From the NCBI RefSeq assembly GCF_001949145.1, contig NW_019091711.1:1-22493 (forward strand): DNA of 22,493 bases, written 5' to 3'. The stretch is from Acanthaster planci. Lineage: Eukaryota; Echinodermata; Asteroidea; Valvatida; Acanthasteridae. Both the position numbers and the translations under genes were made by a program. Positions 1 through 9,695 of this stretch are shown piece by piece (positions within the stretch are counted from its first letter, which is position 1; each line of letters starts with the position of its first letter). The notes beneath the pieces are model-generated. The model worked only from the letters and a program-made list of their open reading frames with translations. It had not been told where the DNA came from and did no database searches.

Positions 1-681
1 TTGTGATTACTCATGTTAACATTTTAAAACATTTCAAAAAGATAAATAAAACCTGCAAAAGGAATGTATAATGAAAAACATGAACATGAAAATTGCTATA
101 ACCATGCATAAAAAATTGCACAACTAACGTCATAAAAAATTATAACGGTTAAAATTTTGATTTTAGTAAATGTAACTTTCAGATTTATCAATAAAGGTGA
201 ACATCAAACAATTCTATGAGCACACAAATCCTTTACAGCTGAAAGGTGAATACATGTATGTGAATTAGTTTAGAAATAACATGAATCCACTCTTTCAATC
301 AGAAAATTGTGAAAAGTAAACCATTGTGGAAAACTGTCAACATAGGCAAGGAAATTATCAATTGCATAAAAGATTTACCGGTATATGAGATGTGAGAAAA
401 AAATACACTGAAAATGAGGGAACACTGGTGACTGTTCACCCAATGTCGTGAAAGATGGCAAAATAGTATTGCCAAACTTTAGGGATATTTAATTGAATTT
501 GCTTTGTAACTCTGATGTGGTCCAAAGTAGCAACGTTACTGCTATAAACATCTAAGATCAGCTGCATGTGAAAAAGTATATATTTGGTGCCTCAACAAAA
601 TATGACTACATGTACATTTCTTTATTAACATGAAAGCTAACACACTAAGAAATATAATAAAGAAGAAAGTGTAACACATAC
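1..681. other. AT-rich non-coding stretch
   Basis: I see no credible coding region here. If the candidate minus-strand gene to the right is real, this would be its downstream intron and last exon. Two possible 3' splice sites lie near 545-575 on the minus strand, and both lead to a stop within about 16 codons. Confidence 0.4.
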
Positions 682-1316
682 TATTGATAACGTCAACGTT
701 GTAGCTCTGGTTGTCATTTGTTCCTGTTGTATTGGGGGAAAATTACAACCAATGTCTAAAAATATTACTAAAATGTTACAATAAAATACGCTAGTCCAAA
801 ATAACATGCAGAATCTAGCTTGAACATTGCTTGCCTAGCAACCATTATTTGAAAATTGAAAGCTTTCAAATTAGTCCTTATTCCTTTTTAGGGTATTAAC
901 GGTAATAAATGTACTATAGCATGGGGTAGGCAACTAACCTCATGAACAGTTTAGAGGAAGGAAAACATAATACATTCACTGATCTTTATAGGCCTAAATG
1001 CGTTTTTGCCCAGTAAGTTTCCCTCCTGCTTACAAATCCGACTTTCTCCAGTCAGCGTGAAACACATTGAACACGGTATCATTTCATTCTTCATAAAAAA
1101 ACTGAACATAGGACATCATTTACCGGTAACGTATCGTTGGTTTCCATCTTGCACTGCATTAACACTGCTGTATGTCGATTTCCACGTGTCTGACATCTCG
1201 TGTGCACACAACCATGCATTACTCAATGCTCGGCTTTCTATTTTGGACCCGACGTTATTTTCCCTCACGACGGTCCCAGATATGAGCAGGACGGAGACTT
1301 GCAGAATATCGCGCAT
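682..1316 (-). CDS. Candidate 5' end of an unidentified split gene (two exons)
   Basis: On the minus strand an ATG at 1316 opens a frame that begins MRDILQVSVLLISG and runs to a possible donor (CCG|GTAAAT) at 1124/1123, with an in-frame stop just upstream of the ATG. The frame then fits in phase 1 onto a 42-nt exon (723 down to 682), which has an acceptor CAACAG and a donor GTATGT and stays open. The 14 residues after the start are fairly hydrophobic and could be a weak signal sequence. I do not recognise the family. The support is the matching splice phases and the start next to a CpG-rich promoter-like patch (about 1110-1400). The exon sizes are small, so this could be chance. Confidence 0.3.
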
Positions 1317-1321
1317 GCGCA
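1310..1321 (-). promoter_or_regulatory. NRF1-type palindrome at the candidate start codon
   Basis: The minus strand reads TGCGCATGCGCG, an exact fit to the NRF1 consensus YGCGCAYGCGCR. It lies in a local CpG-rich patch and contains the ATG of the candidate minus-strand gene. NRF1 sites are typical of animal housekeeping promoters; that it acts as one here is inference. Confidence 0.4.
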
Positions 1322-2037
1322 GATAAATGTTTGGCTCACATTACCGTACTAGATTTCTCCCGTCGCAAAACTAAAGCTCGCTATTTCAAGAAGAGGTACG
1401 GTGAGAAGACAGCAGATATATGTATTATAACAGTGCACCAACTTCGTGCTTGCGAGCATTAGCCATGCCTCAGTTAGGCCTATAGCCCTAAACCAAATTA
1501 AAACTATCGTCAAATCAAAAGTAGGCAAGTAAGCAAAATGTCATAAGCCCGGTAAGGCAATCCTTTCTTTTTCTCTAGTTTACGGATCCACCGACGTTGA
1601 TTTTTGCCGAAATTGACTAAAAATAATTGACCAGTTTTATTATTTTTACCCTCTTCGCCCGGAACGTCGAAGACATCGTCAGAGAAACTAAAAAAATAAA
1701 ACTGTATCACCTATATCGTTGACTTGATTTTTTCTGGGCCAACCTGTAGTTTTGGGTCATTTCATTTTATTTTTTTCCTTCTCCGCATCCGGAATTCTGT
1801 TCCATCTGAAAAAATCTGTAAACCAAAGAATAAAATAGTGTGGCCAAAGGAAACAGCTCGTAAATGAATGCACTCGATAGGAAGGCCTTAACAAGGGTTG
1901 GAGAAATTTAATATGCTTACTTAGTTCAGATGAAAAAATTAATTCTTGTGTCTTTTTTTCTAATTTAGAATCTCCCCACAGATCCATGTGTCTACCAAAT
2001 TTAGTTGTTGGTTTGAGAGATTGAATTTGCTTGTCGG
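1322..2037. other. No gene seen
   Basis: AT-rich sequence with T and A runs. A pyrimidine-rich stretch ending in TTTAG at about 1968 could be a 3' splice site for the transposase-like gene that follows. I found no inverted-repeat partner that would mark the left end of that element. Confidence 0.35.
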
Positions 2038-4151
2038 TTGTTCCAGCCCAAACATCTTACATTTGGGTTAGTAATAGGGTACACTTGCTTCGCTTGCCAT
2101 ATCATCATTCCAGGACCTGTTGCTAAATTGATAAGTCATTTACACATGGCACATGCTGTTTTCGACATGAAGGATTTGAAGTTAATTTGTGGTCAAGGAG
2201 GATGCCCGTCATCCTTTCTTTCGGGAAACATGTTACAAACAACATGCTCTCACTGCACATGAGGGTGACGGTTCGACTGATGACTATGCAAACATTGAGC
2301 ATGTATGTAGCGAAGGAAAAAGAGAAAACATTGAAAGCGCTGACGAATGTGAAGGTCGCGTACCAGTAGATGAGGATGATGTGATCAATGGAGAAACATT
2401 CTGTATCAAAAGACAAGCTGCTCTATTCATAAGGTCACTTCTTTCTGAAACTAACATGACTCATGCTACATTAAGTAGAGTGATCTCAGCAACTGCAAGT
2501 TTTGAGGGATGAAATCAACAATTTGATGAGAAAAGTCACTAACGCTTGTGAGGCTATTGGAGTTGAACAGCAAAGCGAGGAGTATATAAATCTCTTACAT
2601 GAATTTGAAGGCAGCAAGTCACTGTTTGAAGGGCGTAGAACAAGGTACAGGCAAGAAAAGTTTCTTGATGAACATCTTAAAATAGTTAAGCCTCAGTCAA
2701 TTTTTCTTGGTTTTCGTTATGATGTGAAGACTGGAGAAAAGGGTTAATCAATCAAAGCGGGTGTTGGTGCAGGAAACATTTCAGTATGTCTCCATTTTAT
2801 CAACTATTGGAATGATTTTAGGAGATGACTATGCAAGCAATGAAATTGAATCAGGGTGTGTTAGCAGTGACAATGTATTGCGAGATTTACGTGATGGTAA
2901 TCAGTGTAGAGCCCATCCTTTGTTTGCATCTTCCAAGCAGGCACTACAGATTTGCGTTTACTTTGATGAATTTGAAGCTGTTAACCCATTGGGTTCTAAG
3001 AGAGGCATTCATAAAATTGGAGCATTCTACTTCACATTGAAAGATTTGCCTCCAAAAATGAATTCTTCACTGGACAGCATTCACTTACTAACATTTCGTA
3101 ATTGTCTAGATCTCAAAAAGTATGGGTTTGATTCTATGTTGGTTCCATTTGTTGCTGAGTTGAAAAAGTTGGAATCTGATGAGGGTGCAAAGGTTATACT
3201 TCCAGATAAATCTGTGAGATTTGTTCGGGGAACTTTAGCAAAAGCTTGTGGAGACAATCTTGGGCTCAATGGTTTACTTGGATTTGTAGAGAGCTTTGGA
3301 GCAAACAGACCATGCCGTATATGCTTGGGTCATAGGGAGGAGTTTCAGCAACAATTTTTAGGAGAAAATTTTCAACGTCGACAAAGAGACAGCCATAGTG
3401 CTCACATTCAGGAGTCTACTGCAACTGTAACAGGGGTCAAGAGAGATAGTGTATTAAATTCACTTTGGTATTATCATGTTTCAATGAATGTGACCCCAGA
3501 TATTATGCATGACCTACAAGAAGGAATTGTACCGATGGAAGTGAAACTGGTTCTTGGGAGGTTTATCTATGAAGAGCAGTTTTTCACTCTTGATAAGTTG
3601 AATTCCCTCATGCTGAGCCACAGCTACGGCACTGTGACAAGAAAAATAAGCCAGCACAAATTCTTGAGTCCACTCTCAAAGGAAAAGGCAATTCACTGAA
3701 GCAAACTGCCAGTCAAATGTGGTGTCTTCTTCACGTTTTGCCTGTTCTGATTGGCTATCTGATTCCAGTAGGAAGTCTGTATTGGTCGTTGATTTTGGAA
3801 CTACGAGTTATTGTAGACATTGCTTTTGCAGATGCAACAACACAGGGCTTGAGCCAATACCTGAAATACCTTATCAATGATCATCATTTGTTATTCAAAG
3901 AGCTGTTTCCTACAGTAAGACTTCTTCCCAAACACCATTTCCTTGTGCACTATCCAATGGCAATGAAAGAAATTGGACCACTGATTCATATGTGGTGTAT
4001 GCGATTTGAGGCAAAGCATAATTTAACGAAGCGATTGGCAAGTATCGTGAACTGTTTCAAAGACATCTGCTCAACTGCAGCTTCAAGACATCAGATAAGT
4101 CACTGTTGTAAATGGTCTCAGATTTTGACTGCACAGATGACGACATCATAG
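2038..4151 (+). pseudogene. Transposase-like protein with C2H2 fingers, broken by frameshifts
   Basis: Consecutive open segments at 2038-2230, 2189-2512, 2502-2747, 2761-3699 and 3717-4151 read as one protein cut by single-base shifts near 2225, 2500, 2740 and 3643 (the last in an A5 run). The N-terminus has a C2H2 finger (CFAC with a following HLHMAH) and a CGQGGC start of a second finger. The 2761-3699 segment has NPLGSKRG (residues 76-83), GDNLG (164-168), CRIC (185-188) and MHDLQEG (249-255). The last segment has KHHFLVHYP and MRFEAKH. This combination recurs in uncharacterised multicopy proteins of cnidarians, fish and amphioxus. The MHDxxEG motif resembles the MHxxKN region of CACTA/EnSpm (CMC) transposases, so I infer a DNA transposase or a derivative. 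The exact superfamily is uncertain. The length, about 700 residues, suits the family. No terminal repeats were identified. Confidence 0.65.
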
Positions 4152-4255
4152 AAGATGTCATTGAGGTTAAATTTTACAAACCAAATCCCTCACAACCTTT
4201 GAGTTCGCTGTCCCCATCATTATCATGCAGTGCCTCTACATCATCCTCCACTGAC
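4112..4255 (+). CDS. SAMD3-like gene, first exon candidate
   Basis: An ATG at 4112 opens MVSDFDCTDDDIIED, an acidic then Ser/Pro-rich low-complexity stretch, and runs 48 codons to a strong donor (GAC|GTAAGT). It overlaps the last 40 bases of the transposase-like frame in another frame. It is either the true start of the SAMD3-like gene or a continuation of the transposase-like protein after a further shift. Confidence 0.45.
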
Positions 4256-4628
4256 GTAAGTTAATTTTATTTATTAAAAAATTCTTTGATTGAAACATGT
4301 GGCACAAGCACAAAAAGAAGGTCGCACAACCTGCTGCAAAGACACATATATCAGATGCAGGTACAGTCAGGACAGTATGTATTAACCCAAAGGAAACTGT
4401 CGAATGTCAACACCTACTGAAACTGAAAGCTGAACCGCGCACATTGACAGCTGCAGCACCCAAGTCTTATGTAAGGACAAAATACAGTACATCCGTCAAT
4501 TATTTTGGGTTACATAAAATCACACGAAGCATGCCAGCTCGTTTGACGACCTGCAAGGAAAAAGAAAATGAGTTCTGTAATAATTCTTTTTGTAAAGTGG
4601 AAGTAAATTTGTCATTCATCTCACACAG

Positions 4629-4770
4629 GACACTTCGGATTCACGGTATGATGATGAGCAGGAGATGCCATCATCAAGAAAATTGCAAGAATAATCCACT
4701 GACATGACAAATACCGGAACTCCTAGATCACTGTTGCGGCAGGCCAATAGCTTGTGTACCTCCAAAAAAA
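4629..4770 (+). pseudogene. SAMD3-like gene, linker exon candidate with a stop
   Basis: The acceptor TCACACAG joins in phase 0 to the donor at 4255. The reading starts DTSDSRYDDEQEMPSSRK, meets TAA at 4692, and then continues open as STDMTNTGTPRSLL to a GTAATG donor after an A7 run. The phase to the next exon is off by one base, which an A6 run would cure. It is low-complexity linker, so no homology supports it. Confidence 0.35.
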
Positions 4771-5166
4771 GTAATGTGAGAAGACCTTTAAAAATTAAAT
4801 GTCTGTAAACACCTGTACATTTCCATACAGAAGCCTCCACTGGTAATTCCAAGACCCCCAAACTCCATGTAGATTATAAACTGCCCTTTCAAAATAGACA
4901 ATCACACTAATCTTAGTGATTTTCTTTTGGAACCTCCTATATCAGTTTAATATCATACAGTAACAGAGAGCAAACAAAATTGAATCTTGCTAGGTAGCGA
5001 TATTATTTGCAAAGATGGTACTCTCTTCGCAGTTTTTATACGGTATCTATGAGGGTGTATGAAACCCTTCCTCAAAATTGTATTGCCCATCGTAGAGGAA
5101 AATGTGCTATAAATGTCTTATCTTTGTAGATTTTTTTTTGTTTATTGTGCACATACTCCATAACAG

Positions 5167-5315
5167 ATGCCTTTTGATGCTGGCAATATACTTCGGGAGC
5201 ACCCTAAAGGACCCTCCATACTTGAGGAATACAACCAGAGAAAATACATTTCCCCACGAACTCGGATGACTCTTGTGTCCATTCTGGCTGCACATCTCAT
5301 AACAAAATGTGGAAG
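5167..5315 (+). CDS. SAMD3-like exon: ILREHP...HLI block
   Basis: Bounded by acceptor ATAACAG and donor GGAAG|GTAAGT. Open throughout, with ILREHPKGPSILEEYN followed by RTRMTLVSILAAHLI, the helical block that precedes YPT.EEK in this family. It ends in phase 2. Confidence 0.65.
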
Positions 5316-5759
5316 GTAAGTGGAATAAACTTGTAAGAAATTTCCTCCCTGTTTTCAGTGGATCAATTACATGTGCATGTATAAGCCAAACCAACTTTTA
5401 ATTTCAAAGTAGCTACAAAGCATCACAATCAACAAGTCTACATGGGAAGGTTTCTTGTCAGCACTTGAACTAAATTGTTGTACAAATGTGAGGCAAGGGA
5501 GTGGGGATTTGTTGAGCAACTTTGAGACCAAACACACTGGGGTTTTGGGGGCAGTTTCGAGCATGCACAAAAATCCTGAACATGCGTGCGTAGCTGTGCG
5601 TATGAGCAAAGATTGTTAGAAAGGACTGTTGTGTCTGCTGCTACCAGCATCTTAAAGATACTTGTTATGAAAGGACTCTAACACTGACTGTCAGAAAGGC
5701 ATAATTAAATAAGAATGAAAAAGTGATTTTCAAATTGTGTCTGCTCTGTTTAATTGCAG

Positions 5760-5850
5760 CTACCCTACCATTGAGGAAAAACATGAAACGGGACGGGCAA
5801 TAATAAGGCTTTTTCCAAACCTGAGAGATACCAGCAGCGTTACAGGATAT
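5760..5850 (+). CDS. SAMD3-like exon: YPTIEEK...FPNLRD block
   Basis: The acceptor TAATTGCAG joins in phase 2 to the previous exon. The product YPTIEEKHETGRAII and RLFPNLRD matches the conserved core. The exon ends GGATAT|GTAAGT in phase 0. Confidence 0.7.
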
Positions 5851-6315
5851 GTAAGTATGGGCTTAAATAGCTTTAATTAGGCCAAACTGCTTCCATAGTT
5901 CACTGCAAAGGAATCAAAATAAATCCTGATGAGTACGTATCCATTACATGAAATTTTACTAATGGCTGGGACCTCATGCAGTGCTTCCTCTAAATTCATA
6001 TGTCAAACACAGGTAACTGCAAGTAACTGAAAGAAGCAGCTACAAGTAACCAGGGGTGAATTTAATATAGAAATCTTATAGTCTAAACCAAAGGCTTCAT
6101 GAAAAAGTATTGTCTACTAAACTTTTTTTACATAGAGAGATTAAACCAGCCAAAATGCCCCCCAAGTTAGTCACATACTTTCCCTTATGCAAAGGCTGAA
6201 TGGGAATAACTTTTCAAGGGAAACTTAAAACTGAAACCCAAAACCTCCACAATTTACTTTTTGCAACTTTGGCAACAAAAATAACTCTTTTCTCTCAAAA
6301 GGAACACTTCTTCAG

Positions 6316-6642
6316 TTCAACAGGGGTCAAAGTGGGTACCTACAGGATAAACTCCAAAAACATCAGGCGAGGGTTGCCTCCATCGGCAAAGCAGAGGACT
6401 AGTGCCACGACACGCACGTGACCAGGTCCGAAAGAAGTCTCATCCCCCTCACTGCTTGTTGAGTCAGAGGCAGAGGAACTGGCATCATTCTGCCGAAATG
6501 CAATGAGGGACAGAAATAAGCCTGCAGTGGCCCAAGCGATGGCGAAGTGCTTCCCAAATAGACGTGCGTGGATCGACACAGCAAAGCCGTACATTTCAGA
6601 GGTTCTACAAAAATAACACGATTCATGGACATGCCAGAGCTG
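6316..6642 (+). pseudogene. SAMD3-like exon with two shifts and a CpG-type stop
   Basis: The acceptor CTTCTTCAG and donor GAGCTG|GTAAGT bound 327 bases. It starts FNRGQSGYLQDKL, shifts frame at about 6355, and continues NIRRGLPPSAKQR. It meets TGA at 6419 (in ACGTGA, as a C-to-T change at a CpG would leave) and stays open through EELASFCRNAMRD and FPNRRAWIDTAKPYISEVLQ. It shifts again near 6614 in an A-run and ends RFMDMPEL. The reverse strand also shows a long frame with a hydrophobic stretch (6340-6660), which I treat as a shadow because the plus strand has the homology and the splice sites. Confidence 0.6.
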
Positions 6643-7288
6643 GTAAGTTACAAATAACACACATGTACATGTAAATTACATGTAGCAAGGAAATTCACCA
6701 GTTACATGTCGATGACCATTCTGTGCTCAAGTAGCACAGAATCTTAACAGTTGCAGAAGGGGCTGAGGCAAACAACACAACCATGTGTGACAGTTACAAT
6801 GGGCTCTAGTGTTAAGATATTTTGCATTATGAAGAAGTTGATTTATTTTGGATATCGGCCCTTCCAAATGTGTATTATGACACAATACTCAGTGTATACC
6901 TGAAAGTTGGACTTGAACCAAAGCTTCCTGCTTTCTAGAGTAGATCTCTTTACCACTCGACCACCAAGCTTGCAGGGACTGACTATACGGTAGGAGTAGG
7001 TGTACAAGCTGGTATTGCAAATAACTGTTTCTAAGATGTTGCTGGAGGTCGTAGATTTGACCCAATTATGTATTTTTCACAAACTCTTGGGTATACACAA
7101 ACACTAATATCCACTATCTAGTAAGTGTTATAAATGTAATAAAAATCAAGAAGAGCAAATATCAAGGGCTCAGTCCTCTATATTCAAGCAGTTTGCATTT
7201 TGCCAGAGCCATCCACTGTTGATAGGAGTGTGGTGGGGATGGTGAAGCTTGGTTAAAAATGAATATTTTGTCAGTTTGTAATCAGTCA
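6643..7288 (+). other. Left part of the intron that received the P element
   Basis: Non-coding. Together with 13463-13491 it makes up an intron of about 0.68 kb before insertion. It holds the tRNA-like sequence at 6899-6976 and a TACATGTA-rich patch at 6660-6690. Confidence 0.5.
6899..6976 (-). tRNA. tRNA-Ser-like sequence (pseudogene or SINE head)
   Basis: On the minus strand an A box TGGTCGAGTGG, a Ser(AGA)-like anticodon loop CTAGAAA and a B box GGTTCAAGTCC are correctly ordered within 78 bases. The outer ends (CCTGCAAG and CTTTCAGG) pair with one mismatch. The anticodon stem is imperfect and the long variable arm of serine tRNAs is missing. It is therefore a decayed tRNA or the promoter head of a tRNA-derived SINE. 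No clear SINE tail was found. Confidence 0.45.
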
Positions 7289-7296
7289 GTTCAACC
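7289..7296 (+). repeat. P-element target-site duplication, left
   Basis: GTTCAACC lies directly outside the left inverted repeat and is identical to 13455-13462. Eight bases is the P-element duplication length. Confidence 0.93.
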
Positions 7297-7335
7297 CATA
7301 GAGTTGGATATAATAATGAACTAAAGGGCGTACTC
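7297..7335 (+). repeat. P-element terminal inverted repeat, left
   Basis: The first 27 bases are identical to the reverse complement of the right end; one mismatch (A versus G at base 28) is followed by 11 more identical bases. Confidence 0.93.
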
Positions 7336-7391
7336 CTAATTGCCAGCAACGCTTTACCACTGTGCGCGCATGAAAAGCAGGCGACCATGGC

Positions 7392-7406
7392 CAAACCGGG
7401 CAAAAC
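7392..7406 (+). repeat. P-element subterminal inverted repeat, left
   Basis: CAAACCGGGCAAAAC, repeated in inverse orientation at 13360-13374. Subterminal repeats of P elements act as accessory or transposase-binding sites; that role here is by analogy. Confidence 0.7.
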
Positions 7407-7550
7407 AACACGCGAAGTACCTGGATGTAATACAACACGCTATGCACGACATGAAAAATGGATGAAAGTTCGCGGTAAAATTACTTTTTTTTGTGACGCA
7501 TTCTGGAGATACTTAACAATGAAAAATCTTACCTTACTTATTCCTAGGCC

Positions 7551-7866
7551 CTATTGACCTAGAAACAGGATGGTCTTGGTGAGTTGGTGTCTTTTTGATG
7601 GCAAGTTTTTGTTGACATATCGCTCGGTGTACAGCCTTCCATGGTGAAACAGGACAGTCTTGATGAACAATCCGCTGATTGTCCTCACAAGTTGAGTGCC
7701 ATGATCGTCTTCTACGGTGAGGTCTTGCTCAAAGAAATGCTCAGACGGATCGCCAAAAACTGAGGACCGAATTGCAAGCAATAAATCTTGCTGGATGGAT
7801 TTTATGAGAGCTGGGGAAGTTCCTAGGGGGTTGGGTCTTCCTTTCAGGTTTTTAGTCAATGCTCTC
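7551..7866 (-). CDS. P-element transposase, exon 4 (C-terminus)
   Basis: After a pyrimidine-rich acceptor (GTGTTACAG) the frame runs RALTKNLKGRPNPLG to a TAG at 7551. It includes TSPALIKSIQQDLL and ends SKRHQLTKTILFLG, a basic K/H-rich end like that of THAP9-type transposases. It joins exon 3 in phase 2. The open frame extends further upstream (to 8075), but that part includes the acceptor and is not expected to be coding. Confidence 0.65.
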
Positions 7867-9695
7867 CTGTAACACAAAACACAAGCAAAAAAAGTGTTTT
7901 CCCATTTTTTCAACTCGGTCTCTTTCTCGTTCAAGTTCCATGAAAACTCCATGGTCAGACCCCACATGGAGCTTGGGGGGCCGGGGCCGGCTGCTGAGGG
8001 TTTTGTCAATTTTATTTGTTGATTCAAGCAACTGCAGTTTCCATTACAAAATCTGATTCCAAAAACAGTGGACAAGAACGAACTCCTTGCTGTGCAAAAA
8101 GGGATGCCTGCAGTTTCACAAGAAATTTGGGAGGGAATCAGAATTTCTGAAAGTGAGACTGGAAAGTGAAATGCCGTCTACATGTAATGTAAGGGTTTGT
8201 TTCCCATTTGGGCCAAGCAGAATGTGCAAATCCAAGTGTTGTGACAAGCCGTGCTGCAGACATCTGAGAGCCTAAAAATTCTTCAAGACATTCCCCCAAA
8301 ATTTTGAAAAATTAACTTTCAGGCATCCTTTGACGGTTTGTAAAACAAACAAGTTCTAGCTTAGTGGCTTATTTGGGGCGTAACAGGACCATCTAACCCT
8401 ACCCCACAAAGTATTTTGTTGATCAATTTTTCGTTTCTGATTTTTTTTAGGAACATGTACTGACACTTCCAAACAATATTAAGGGAAAGGGTGGGAAATA
8501 TTTACAGATGAAAAAGTGGACAACTTTTTTTTTTACTGATTATGCCTTGTCTTCTTCCCCAAACCCAAATATGCAACTGCTCTAGCACAACTTTAAATGC
8601 ATTACATCATTTCAGTATGGAAGCCAATGATGAATATAGTAGCGTGTTTTATTATTTTAAATGAACAAATAAACTCTTGCTAGTCAAAAGCAATCAAACT
8701 GGAAAATCCATAAACAAAGGAACTTATCAATACATGTACAAAATCAAGAACATGTAGGAAAACGTTTAGATTTTGAGGGTTGCAAATTGCCAGGTCCTAC
8801 TCTCCCCACACATATTGAAACAAGGCTCGGAACCATGTCATACAAATAGAGCATAGTTTGAGGTTGCATAGTTAAATTTAACTTCAGCGTATTGGGATTG
8901 ACTGACTTCTCTCCTGTGGCAACCTGGGAGAGCAAGTTTGTCAACTTCCAGGTCCGAAGGACACTAAAATCTACTCTTCACCCAAATACATCCTGTTCCA
9001 TTTATTATTCTACACCTAAACATTTTTAGTTGACTTTGTGAAACAAAATGCATGCACAGACTGAACTACATGTACAGTATGTATCACATTTGTTGTGCAT
9101 GACATGTACTATTGAATATGCTGGGAAATGGTAAAAACTACAACATGGGTGAATTCTTGAAATGAACCAATTGTATGCCATGTCAACCAAATGAACATTT
9201 TGGGGGTTAAACATTTCATGTTTCACTTAAGAACACAACATTGTAAACTTTATTCAGTTACAAGCGTAGCCCTTGAAAAACAGTATATTGTATATATACG
9301 TACATCATCATGTATCCTCGTTAACTCAAAATCTTNCACTTTGTTCACTTTAACAAAACATCTTAAAGAAAGGAATTCTTTTTAGAGTTAAGTTTTAAAA
9401 CTGACGAACTGTGTGAACAAGGTGCTAGTTTTCTTGCACTTAGTACACAAACAAGTTACGTGTATGTGTAAAAATAAAAATGATCAAATAGTTAGCATGT
9501 AACAAATATCAACTTTAGTAAGTTGCATTACAAACAATTCAAAATGAAACACAAATTGATTAGTACAATCAAGAAACCAATTCAAGAAAAAAAAACCAAG
9601 AATTCCAAAATGTGAAATAAAAATCACTGAACACTTAATAAATTCAACATTAACAGGTGTAAAATTAAAGAACCATAGATCAAGCAGTATCATGC
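7867..9695 (-). other. P-element intron 3 (possible GC-AG intron)
   Basis: Non-coding, AT-rich, with one undetermined base at 9336. The acceptor is good. The donor that fits the phase reads GAG|GCATGA, a GC instead of GT, and without splicing the frame stops 15 bases on. No other gene or repeat was seen. Confidence 0.5.

Noticed and set aside
4297-4707. 136-codon frame between the transposase-like and SAMD3-like exons
   Set aside because: Lies mostly in an intron bounded by GTAAGT (4256) and CACACAG (4628); no recognisable motifs.
6340-6660. Minus-strand 106-codon frame with a hydrophobic stretch, possibly a membrane protein exon
   Set aside because: The plus strand carries conserved SAMD3-like sequence with matching splice sites over the same bases, so the antisense frame is best seen as a shadow.
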